Source: a virus. From it: a stretch of 62,961 nucleotides of DNA. The notes beneath the pieces were generated by a model. It did no database searches and was not told where the DNA came from. It worked only from the letters and a program-made list of their open reading frames with translations. The position numbers were made by a program, and so were the translations under genes. The stretch is taken from the IMG/VR virus record IMGVR_UViG_3300048592_000259, positions 1 to 62,961 of that record, one strand, 5' to 3'. This document shows, in pieces, positions 50,453-60,700 of the stretch. Numbering within the stretch: the first letter of the stretch is position 1; each line of letters opens with the position of its first letter.

Positions 50453-50671
50453 ATGCGCGCACGCGCGATGCTCGAAGACCCGGAACGAGCGCCCCTCACG
50501 ATCAAGCTGACGGCGACGGTCGCGGAGTGGGTTGCCCTGCGCGGCGACATCCTGCGCTTGCGCGAGTCGTCGACGATTTCGCCGGGCGCGGACGACCTGC
50601 TGCGCCTCATCAACGAAGGCGTCGCGCTCGCGCGCCAAGCGTTCTATCCGAAGGAGCGGGACGATGGCTGA
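50453..50671 (+). CDS. Hypothetical protein, 72 aa
   Basis: Helical protein (PLTIKLTATVAEWVALRGDI; ISPGADDLLRLINEGVALAR). ATG 50453 fits the GGAGG at 50441-50445; ATG 50447 is too close. No family recognised. Confidence 0.72.
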   Translation: MRARAMLEDPERAPLTIKLTATVAEWVALRGDILRLRESSTISPGADDLLRLINEGVALARQAFYPKERDDG

Positions 50672-51149
50672 ACAAGAAGTAACGATCCCCTGGTGCCCGT
50701 TCTGCGCGGGCAAGCCGGAGGTCCTGAAGCTCCCCGGCGCGCGCGCCGTGTGCTGTACGTCGTGCGGCGCGCTCGGGCCGGCGGCGCACGAGAGCGACTT
50801 CCCCGGCCGGACCGAAGCGGAGGCCCTGAACCTGTGGAAGAAGCGCGGCGGCGTCGGCAACACGCGCATCGCCGCGGTGCAGGCCGGCGTCACGCCCGAC
50901 ACCTGCATCGTCGCCGAGAACTTGCAGAAGGCGATCGAGAAGGTCATGGCGAACGAGTACGGCAACGTCGACGTGTCGGTGCTGCTGCTTCTCGACACGA
51001 AGACGAAGCGGCTCGGCATCATCAAGCACCGCCTCGACGACCTGGGCTTCCAGCAGGTCCTTCAGGCGATCCTGTCGGGGCTGGTCGGGCCCGGCGGGCC
51101 ACTCGCGCCGCAGCGGCAGCACGGCGGGCTCATCATCCCAGGGAGGTAG
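50664..51149 (+). CDS. Lar-like restriction-alleviation zinc-ribbon protein, 161 aa
   Basis: The N-terminal 60 residues, WCPFCAGKPEVLKLPGARAV, CCTSCGALGPAAHE and TEAEALNLWKKR, have the C-x2-C...C-x2-C and final A-x-x-x-W-x-x-R of Lar family proteins, which protect phage DNA from type I restriction in related systems. The C-terminal 100 residues form an extra alpha/beta domain. It lies next to the methyltransferase. Confidence 0.82.
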   Translation: MAEQEVTIPWCPFCAGKPEVLKLPGARAVCCTSCGALGPAAHESDFPGRTEAEALNLWKKRGGVGNTRIAAVQAGVTPDTCIVAENLQKAIEKVMANEYGNVDVSVLLLLDTKTKRLGIIKHRLDDLGFQQVLQAILSGLVGPGGPLAPQRQHGGLIIPGR

Positions 51150-51151
51150 TG

Positions 51152-51385
51152 ATGGCGCGTGTTCGAGTACTGCGACGGGTCCTGGACGAGATTGCGGCCC
51201 AAACCGCCGACGCGGCGGACATCGACCCGTCGTCGTTCGGCTACGGCTACGCCGAGGTCGACGACGCGCCGCGCGTCCAGGTCGACGGCGCGCTCACCCT
51301 CTCCCAACTGCTCGTCGTGGCCGCTGGCCTCGCGCGCGTCGTGGAGATCCAGCAGCAGGACCAACCCCAGGAGAAGACGCCATGA
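51152..51385 (+). CDS. Hypothetical protein, 77 aa
   Basis: VRVLRRVLDEIAAQTADAAD, then VQVDGALTLSQLLVVAAGLA. Small helical protein with a GGGAGG ribosome site. Unknown function. Confidence 0.75.
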   Translation: MARVRVLRRVLDEIAAQTADAADIDPSSFGYGYAEVDDAPRVQVDGALTLSQLLVVAAGLARVVEIQQQDQPQEKTP

Positions 51386-51633
51386 AGGTCGTGATAGGCA
51401 GGGTCGTGCACGTCTGCGCAGCAACCATCCACCCGCAACGCGCGGACGAACCGATGGCGGCGATCGTCACGGCGGTCCGCAGCGGCTTCGCCACCGACAC
51501 GGCGAACGGTGACGCCTACGTCGATGTCACCGTTTTCCCGCCCGGCGAGCCGCCGGTCCCGCTGTCGAACGTGTGCCTGTCGGAGTACCGGCGCTCGGGG
51601 CTTTCGGCCTACCCCCCTCAGCACGCAGGCTGA
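51382..51633 (+). CDS. Hypothetical protein, last gene of the rightward operon, 83 aa
   Basis: KVVIGRVVHVCAATIHPQRA, with EYVDVTVFPPGEPPVPL-type beta segments (VDVTVFPPGEPPVPLSNVCL). Starts in the stop of the preceding gene. Its 3' end overlaps the convergent membrane-protein gene by about 107 bases. Confidence 0.75.
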   Translation: MKVVIGRVVHVCAATIHPQRADEPMAAIVTAVRSGFATDTANGDAYVDVTVFPPGEPPVPLSNVCLSEYRRSGLSAYPPQHAG

Positions 51634-51742
51634 CGATCGCCGCGGGGACGTAGAACACGCCCCACAGCGCGATCGCGACCCACCCGATCGGCGTCGCCAG
51701 CAGCCCGACGACGCCGATCGCGGTCAGCAGGTACCACCCCAC
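51527..51742 (-). CDS. Small membrane protein after the giant gene, 71 aa
   Basis: GTG 51742 begins three bases after the stop of the giant gene. Residues 2-40 (GWYLLTAIGVVGLLATPIGW; VAIALWGVFYVPAAIVSLRA) are one or two membrane helices; the basic rest ends at 51527, inside the convergent rightward gene. It is the last gene of the leftward morphogenesis operon. Overlapping convergent ends make it less certain than its neighbours. Confidence 0.55.
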   Translation of the reverse strand: MGWYLLTAIGVVGLLATPIGWVAIALWGVFYVPAAIVSLRAEGGRPKAPSAGTPTGTRSTAGPAARRAGKR

Positions 51743-51745
51743 GAT

Positions 51746-54700
51746 CTACTGCGCCAGGCGTTCGCGCAGGTCGTTGCGCATGCCGGCGGGCGCCGCCTTC
51801 ACGAAGCGTTCGCTGCGCGTGGTCTGCATTTCCTTCACGCGGCGCGCGATGTCGCTCGGGCGAATCTGGATCTTCGCTTCGGGGTTCTTCTCGTTCCAGT
51901 CGCGCAGCTGCGCGAGCGCGTCGTTCACCTTCGCCTTGTCCTTCTCGAAGATGCCGGTCGCCCAGCGGTCGGCCACTTCGCCCTGCACCGCGCGCACCAG
52001 GTTCGCGGTCTGCTGGCCTTCGCTGATGATGCGCGACTCGGCGGCCACCTTCGACGGGTTGAACCCCGTGGCGCGGGCGATCGCGTCGGTCGTGTCGGTC
52101 GCGATGACGCGCCGGCCGCGGCTGTCGAGCGCGTAGCCGCCCTGGATCATGTCGACGGCCTTCGCCGCGTCCTGGAGCGCCTTCGGCGCGAACTGGCGCG
52201 CCGCGGCGCCGAACTCGCCCGACTGCGCGCTCGTGACGGCATCCGCGACGCTGCGCGCGAGCCCGCCGGCCGGCCCCAGCACGTCCACGATGTCGCGGCC
52301 CTTGTCGACGTTCGACTTCTTCGCGAGGCCCGTGCCGGGGATCAGGTTGCCCATCCCCATGCGGCCCTGCACGTCGAGCGGGAAGCCGGGCATCGTCGAC
52401 GCGCCGTGCAGCACGAACGCGCCCAGGTCCTTCCCGAGGGTCGAGACGATGAACGCGCGCTTCTGCTCCTTCGTGTTCCAGTTGTACCCGAGGGACTGCG
52501 CGATCGTGTCGATCAGGTCGTCCAGGTCGTCCGAGAACGGGAGCCCGGAGATCCCGGACGCCAGCATCAGCAGGCCCAGCGCGTACGCGCGCTCGCGCGG
52601 GGGCAGGCGCTTCAGGAACTCCAGGTAGGCGATCGAGTACTGCTTGAACGTCATCACCGTCGCGCCGATCGGGCCGCGCGCCCAATTCGGCCGGTTCGCC
52701 TTGTTGTAGACGCCCTGCGTCTCCGCGATCGCGTTGACCGCGAAGTCGTAGGCGCTCTTGGCGCCGGCGTCGGCAAGCTGCTCGGCGTTCCAGTCCTTCG
52801 CCATCCCGAAGGCGGCGAGGAAGGTGGACCGGCGGTTGAACTGCTCGGCGACGGCGAACATCGACCCCCACACCTTGAGGCCCTTCCGGAGGTAGATGTT
52901 CGACCCGAGCCCGCGGATCGACTCGGCGTACAGCTGGTGGATTTCGTGCGGCGAGACGGTGCCCTCGCGCTCGGCGCGCGCGAGCGCCGCGGCCGTGGCG
53001 GGATCCGTCGGCCGCGTCACCGCCTCCTTCATGCCTCGCGCGAGCGCGCCCGCGGCCTTGGTCGCGCCGAACTGCGACAGGTAGGGCAGCGTCATCATGA
53101 ACGGCTGGGTCGTGTTCACGACCGCCGACGCGACCGACCCGCCGAGGTACTGGACGAACAGGAAGCCGCGCAGCGACGCCGCTTCCTCCTTCGGGTCCTG
53201 GAGGTAGGTGACGAGCTTGACCGCCTCGTCCTTCACGTCGCCCATGCGCTTCGGGATCGCCTCGACCGCATCGTTCATGTCGGCGTTGTTGAGGTTCCCC
53301 GACGCCGCGCGCGCGTTGCTCGTGATGAAGGCCGACAGCACGCGCTGGGCGTCCTGGTCGAAGCCGGCGATGCCCTGGCGTTGCAGCAGGCGCTTGAGCG
53401 CGCTGCGGTTGTTCAGGGCCATGCGGATGAACTCGTGGAACGCCTCGCGCTGGTCGGCGCCGGTCGCCTTCGCGAACAACTCCAGCGTGTCCGGCGTCAT
53501 CCCGCGGAACATCTTGTGGGCTTCCTTCGACAGCGTGCCCTGGGTGACTTGGGCGTTCGGGAACTCGGCGCGCAGCGACCGCGCCATTGCGTTCGCGTCC
53601 GCCTGGCGCTCGAACATGCCGAAGTAGACGCGGTTGTCGCCCTGCACCGCGTCGACGGTGTACTGGCCGAAGCGCATCAGCGGCGCGTAGCCCTCGCGGA
53701 TCAACTCGCGCACGCGGCCGTACCGGTTCAGGATCTCGCCGGCCGTCGCGGAAAGCTCCGCGCGCGCCGCCTCGGTCGTCGCGGCCTGCGACAGGCGGAT
53801 CAACTCGCCAGAGAGGGCCTGGGACGCGCCGTGGTGCGTCAGGAGCATGGCCTGGTCGATGAACGCCTTGTCGACCTTCCCGCGCGCCAGGCGAGCCATT
53901 TCCGACTGCGAGAGCGTTTCCAGCGACCGTTCGATCGCCGCGCGCGACTCCTGGTAGAGGCCGACCTGGCGCGGCGTCAGGTGGAAGCGATCGCGCAACT
54001 CGGCTTCGGTGTACTCGCGCTCGTCGATCAGCGTGCCGTGGAACAGCGGCACCGACACGGCGCGCACGTCCTTCGACGACGGGCCGATCTTGAGGACGCC
54101 CGAGAGCCCTTCGAGCTTCGGCAGGAGGTCCTTCGCCCGGTCGGCCGCGTCGTTCGCGATGCGCGACACGTCGTTGACGTACCGCTGCGCCTGGTCGTAG
54201 ACCCGCTTGAACTCGGGCACGACGGTCGCCTTGTGGAACTGCGTGCCGACGGTCTTGTGCCAGGGGTTGAAGACGCGCTGGGTCGTCAGGTGGTCCTGGA
54301 TGCGATCGGTGATCCTCGACACGGTGCCGCGGGACACCCCGAACGGCAGGCCGGGCTCGGCGACGATCCATTGCGGGTCAGCCTCGCCGACTTCCGGCTG
54401 GGCGGCATCGCCGGCCGTGTAGCGGCGCAGCGGTTCGGCCGCGACCGGCTTGGCCTCGTCGTCCGCTTCCTCCCCGCCCTCGGGCGCCGCGGCGGCGCCG
54501 TTGTCCTCCACCCCGATCCCGAGGGCCTTGTCGAGTTCGCGCTGGCGCTCCAGTAGCTCCTGGACCTTCGCGGCCTGCGGGTAGGGCTTCTCCGACTCGG
54601 CGCGCGCGACGGCCGCGTTGGCCGCGTTCTTCTCGGCCACGGCCGTCATCCGGGCCGCTTCCTCCGTCACGTCGCGCACCAGCCCTTCGAGGCGCTGGAT

Positions 54701-57700
54701 GTTGCCGTCGGCCGACTCGCCGGCCGTGGTCGCGTAGCTGTTCGCGCCCTGGAGCGCGAGGCGCACGGTCACATGGTCGCCGTAGCTCGCCTTCTCCTTC
54801 GTCACGGCGACCGGGAAGCCGCCCAGGTGCCCGACGACGATCGGCGGCTGGTTCATGCCGACTTCGCTGACGGCGCGCGCGAAGGCGCCCGCCGCCTCCA
54901 CGCGGTCGGCGTAGCGGCGATCGCCCACGGTCATCAGGAAGGCGTCCCCGCGCGTCGACACCACGCGGCCCGCGTCGAGCTTCGCGCGCTCGGCGTAGGC
55001 ACGCTGGTTCGTCGCGTACTGTTCGAGCTTCGTTGCCTCCAGCCGGAGCCGGTAGGCGTTCTCGTTGTGGCGGGCCTGGGACGACGTGAGGCGCGACAAC
55101 TCGCCGTCGACGTTGGCCTTTTCGAGGATGAGCGGGTTCCCCGAGGCGAACGCCTTCAACTCGGCGTAGGTCAGGGCGCGGTCGCTGACTTCCTCGATTT
55201 CGCGCACCGACGGATCCGCGCGCATCACCTGGTCGATGAAGGCCGACTTGCGCTCGACCGCCGACCACATGAAGGCGTCGAAGGACCCCTCGGTGATGTA
55301 GTGCCAGAGTTCGACTTCCTCGTTCTCGTTGCCCTGCCGCACCATGCGGCCGTTGCGCTGTTCAACGTCGGCGGGACGCCACGGCACGTCCAGATGGTGC
55401 AGGGCCTTCAGGAGGCGCTGGACGTTCGTGCCGGCGCCCATCTTGTCGGTCGAACCCAGCAGGATGCGCACGCGGCCGGCGCGCACGTCCTCGAACAGCC
55501 GATCCTTCTTGAGGTCGGTGTCCGCGTCCTGGATGAAGGCGACTTCGTTCGCCGGCACGCCCGCCTTCACGAGCTTGTCGCGGATGTCCTGGTAGACGCT
55601 GAACTTGCCCTTGTGGGGCGTCGAGAGGTCCGAGAAGATCAACTGCGACGACTTCGCCGCGCGCGTCTCGGTCCAGATCCGCAGGACGTTGGCGACCGCC
55701 TTGTTCACCTTCGACTCGGGGTCGTCCGCCGCCTTCGGGTCGACCAGGCGCATGTCGAGCGCGGCCTTGCGACCCTCGCTCGTGATCTTGAGCATGTTGT
55801 CCTGCCGCGGGTCGACCGTGCCGGTCTTGATCGCCTCGGCGCGCGCCACGAGATCCGCGACGAACGCTTCCATTTCGGCGGTCTTCGGCGAGGTCATCGA
55901 CTGCGGCTTGCCGCCGCGCAGCTTCGGCACCGGCAGCTTGAGCATGTCCGCCGTCTTCACGTCGGCGAACTCCCCGAACATCTGCGCGAGCTCGCCCACG
56001 TTGACGAACTTCGCGAACCGGGTCTTCGGAGCGTACCCGCCGCCGTCGGCGCGCATCTCGTACTGCGTGACCGCCTCGCCGAACTGAGCGGCCCAATTGT
56101 CGAATTGGTCGAGCCCCGCGGCCTGGAGGGACTTCATGCCCAGGTACCGCTGCATCGTGAACATTTCCGTCACGCTGTTCGCGATCGGGGTGCCGGTCAT
56201 GAAGACCACGGCGCCGCGGCCGTTCGCCTGGTCGTTCAACCACGCCGTCTTCAACAGCATGTCGGTCGACCGCTGCGAGTCCGCCGTGCCGATACCCGGC
56301 ATGCGGTCCATTTTCGTCTCGAAGCCGAGGTTCTTGAAGTAGTGGGCTTCGTCGACGAACAGGCGATCGACGCCGAGTTCCTCGAAGCGCACCACGTCGT
56401 CCTTCGCCGCCATCGCCAGTTGCCGGTCGAGGCGCGCCTTCAGGTCCTTCTTGCGCTTCTCCAGGCGCTTCTGGAGACGGCTGTTCTTCCCGCCGCCCTG
56501 GGTCTGAGCCTGTTCGAGGATGGCTTCCTCGACCTGCCGGATGCGCTCCTGGATGAAGTTGGCGACGTACTCGTCCGACATCGCGAGCTTCTGGAACGAC
56601 GAGTGCGTGATGACGATGCCGTCCCAATTCCCGGTCGCGATGCGCGAGGCGAGCTCCTTCCGCTTTTCGGCGACCAGATCCTCCTTGCGCGCCAGCAGCA
56701 GGTTCGCGTTCGGGTACAGCTGGAGCCATTCCCGCGAGTACTGTTCCAGCATGTGATTCGGAACGACGTGCATCGGCTTGCGCGCCGCGCCGATCCGCTT
56801 CAACTCCATGCTGCCGGCGATCGCCGTGAAGGTCTTGCCGGCGCCGACCGCGTGCGCGAGCAGGGTGTTCCCGCCCGTGACGATCCGCCACGCACCGTCC
56901 TTCACGTTCTGGCGCAGCTTGATGAGCGGGTTCGTGCCCGGCAGCGTCAGGTGCGACCCGTCGTACTTCCGCAGCTGGGTCGTGTTGAACTCGTCGTTGT
57001 AGAGGCGAGCGAGCGCGTCGCGCACGTCGTCGGTGCGCATCCACCACGCCTCGAACTCGGCGCGGATCGCGTCGATCTTCTCGGCCGCGGCCAGCGTCGC
57101 GGCGGTGTTGACCGTCGTGGTGCCGTCCGAATGGTGAATCAGGATCTTCGGCTTCTGCTGGTTCAGGGCCGACTCGAACAGCGACAGCGCGTGCAGTTCG
57201 GGCGTGCCCCATACCCCGCGCATCTGCGGCGTGTCCGTGTTCACCGAGCGCGGCGTGACGCGCCAGTCCGATGTGGTGGGCGAGAAGTGGATGTCGAAGG
57301 CGTTGCGCTGCGGGGTGCCGAACGTCTCCTGCGCGAAGCGCGCCAGCACGTCGGTCGGAATCCACCGCTGGCCCAGGCGGGCGCGGATGGCCGACGGCAC
57401 CAGGTCTTGCGGGATGACGGCGCGCAGCGCCTTGGCGTTCGCCTCGAAGGCCGGATCGGTCAGGGCGGCCGCCTCCGCTTCCCGGAGCTTCGCGCGCACG
57501 TTGCCCGACAGGTACGCCTCGGACTGCTGCCACGAACGTTCCACCGGGTCGAGGTAGATGCGCCCGTCGAGCCCGCCGATCAACTCGGCCTCGGAGAAGC
57601 CCGTCAGCCGGCTCATGTGCGCCAGGTCGACGCGCCCGAGCTCGTTCAGGGAGGCGGTCAGCGCGTCGATCGCGTTGTCGGCCGACGTGATCGGCACCGA

Positions 57701-60700
57701 CCGCTGGACCGTGCGCTGGGTGAACACGTCGGCCTTCGCCGCCGTCTTCTTCTCGGGGTTCCACTTCTCCAGGGCGAGCAGGAGCGGCGCGTCCGAGTCT
57801 TCGATGATGGTCGCGCGGTTCGCCTTCTCGTTCAGGTAGCCGTGCTTCTTGACGAAGGCGTCGTAGGCGTCGTTCAGGGCCGCGGCGGTGGCGTCGAAGC
57901 GCGCCTGGTCGTCCGTCTCGACCTGGGTGCGCAGGTGCGCGCGCGCGGCGTCGCGAATGGCGATCGCCGCCGTCACCTTCGCCGCGTCCAGGTGGCTCAT
58001 GGGCTGGAGCAGCCCGCGGCCCTTCTGGAAGACCTTGCCGTTCTTCACGACCAGCGCGCCCGGCTTGATGTCGTCCGGCGCCGGGATCGGCTCGTCGAAC
58101 ACCTTCGAGGTCGCGATCGGCTTCACCCCGTCGGCGGGGAGCTTGGCGATCGCGTCGCGGATGCTCGCCGGCAGGTCGCGGCCGTCCGACTTGAGCGCTG
58201 CGTCGCCGCGGCCGTACATCGTGCCCTCGCGCGTCATCCGCCCCATCATCATTTCGGGATGGGCGACGAAGTACTCGTTGACGCGCAGGTCGCCGTCCGC
58301 CGATTTGATCGTGTCCAGGTTCAGCCACTTCGCCTCGCCGGGCGCGGGATCCGCCTCGCGCTCGCGCTTGCGCAGGAAGATGATGTCCGTCGTGACTTCG
58401 GTGTTCGCGTTCGCCTTGAAGGCGTCGTTCGGCAGGCGGATCGCGCCCAGGAATTCGCCCTTGCGCGCGATCAGCGCGCGGGCCGCGCTGTTCATCTTGT
58501 CCATCGTGCCGTCGCTCGTGACGAACGCGACGACGCCGCCAGGGCGCACGCGGTCGAGCGCCTTGGCGAAGAAGTAGTCGTGGATGAACAGCTTGTGCTT
58601 GTTGTACTTCGGGTCGCTGACGGTGTAGTCGCCGAACGGGACGTTCGAGATTGCCACGTCGAAGAAGCCGTCCGGGAACTGCGCCTGCTCGAAGCCCTGC
58701 ACCCGCACGTCGGCGGTCTGGTACAGCTGCTTGGAGATCCGGCCGGACAGGCTGTCGAGTTCCACCCCGGCGAGCGTCGACGCGCTGCGCGCGGCGTCCG
58801 GCATCAGGCCGAAGAAGTGGCCGACGCCCATCGCGGGCTCCAGGACGCGACCGCCCTTGAAGCCCATGTGCGCGAGCGCGTCCCACATCGACGTGATGAT
58901 CTGCGGCGCGGTGTAGTGGGCGTTCGGCGTCGACCCGCGCGCGAGTTCGTATTCCTCCTTCGTCAGGAGGTCGAATAGCTCGCGGCGCTCCTTCGCCCAC
59001 TCGGGGGACTGGCCGCGTTCCATCGACATCGGGCCGTAGCCCGACCGGTTCGTCTCCTTCAGCCAGCCGTCGAAGTAGTCGTAGTGGCCGAGGTAGAAGG
59101 CGTTCTTCATGCCGCCCCACCCGACGTAGCGCGAAAGCGTCTCCTGCTCGGCCGGCGTCGCGGCGCGGCCCTCGGATTCGAGCGTCTTCAGGACGCGGAT
59201 CGCTTCGAGGTTGCCGGCGTACTTCTGCTTCAACCCGCCGGTCCCGATCGTCTCGGGCCGCGTGATGCGGAAATTTACGCCCGTGCGCGTGGGCGGCTTG
59301 TACGCGATGGGGCGTCGTACCCGTTCGCGTCCGCCTCCCTTGTCTCCGCGTCCTTGGTCAGCAGCAGGTCCGGAATCACCGCCGCTTCCGCCTCGACGAG
59401 AGCGGTCCCCGGATCCGCCCCCTTCGCGATCAGGCTGTCCATCATCGCGTCGACCGCGTTGAACGTTTCCTCGGCCTTCGCCGCCACCGTCGCGTTGAGC
59501 GTCCCGTCCGCCTGCATCTGCTCGAACGCTTCCGGGTCCGCCTCCTTGAGGCTTCGCCGCGCCATCGTTTCGTACTTCTTGGGTGCCACCTTGGCCTCCT
59601 TGCGAGAACAGGTCGTCGAACAGGTCCGCGATCGCGCCGGGCGACTCCTTCTTCGCGCGCGCGACGACGGCCTTACGCTCCGGAACCGGGTCGCCGAACA
59701 GGTCGAGCGTTTCGCGCGCGTGGTATTCGCGCGCCTCTTTGCGACCACCGAGCCGGAAGTCGTGGCGCGGGAAGATGCCGGCGGCCTGAATCGAACCCGT
59801 GATCGGGTAGGAATTCGGGTCCGCCGTCACGGGCGCATCGACGATGGCGTCGCGCAGGAATCCGTTGGACACGGCCACCGAGGCTACGCGCCCGAGATTG
59901 TTCGGAACGCCGACCGCGAAGATGCCGTTGCCGCTTCCGGACGCCCGCGCGAGGCGGGACAGCATCGCGCCGGTCCGCAGGTTCTCCTTGAATCGTTCGT
60001 GCGGGATTTCTGCGAGCAGGGTGATCTTGTTGTCGGCCCCCACGCCGATGAGCGCGATCATGCCCGGCTTCTGGATCTTCTTGCCGATCCGCGCTACGTC
60101 GTATTCGTTTTCGACGCGATCGTAGCCGAGATCCTTCGCCGGGGCGGGCGCGTTCGCCGCGAGGGTGCGGACTTCCGCCACGAACCTTTTCCGCTTCCGG
60201 TCAATCCGGATCAGCCCGAACTTGTTCGTGTCGAGGATGACGTGCCCGCCGTATAGCTTCGCGAGCGCCTTATTTCCGAGAATGTAGTCGGTCAGGTTGA
60301 CATCGGAGCTCGATGCCTCGGGGCGCCCGGACGGGTGGTTGTGCATCAGGTAGAACTTGTCCGCGTCGAGCGACTTCGCGATGTACTCCAGGCGCAGCAG
60401 GAACATCTTCGGCGAGCCGACGAACGCCGCGGTTACTGACGGCAGGCGCGAGGTCACCGCTTCCTCGTGGATGACCTTACCGCCCTTGGTGAAGACGTAG
60501 CGCATCGTCTCGTAGCGCGGGTCGCGGTAGACCTGTGCGACCGCCGCCAGGTCGGCGTAGCTCGTGACCGGCTTCCCGAGCAGCGTCGATTCCCCGTCGC
60601 GGATCATGTCGAGATTGATCGCCGCGGCGAGGACCGACACGCGGCCGGCCTGGGTGAGTTCGCGCATGGCGCCGTCGCGCGCGGCCTTCGCCTTCGCGTT

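Noticed and set aside
54773-58978. 1401-residue plus-strand open frame
   Set aside because: Antisense to the helicase and methyltransferase domains of the giant gene; no recognisable motif.
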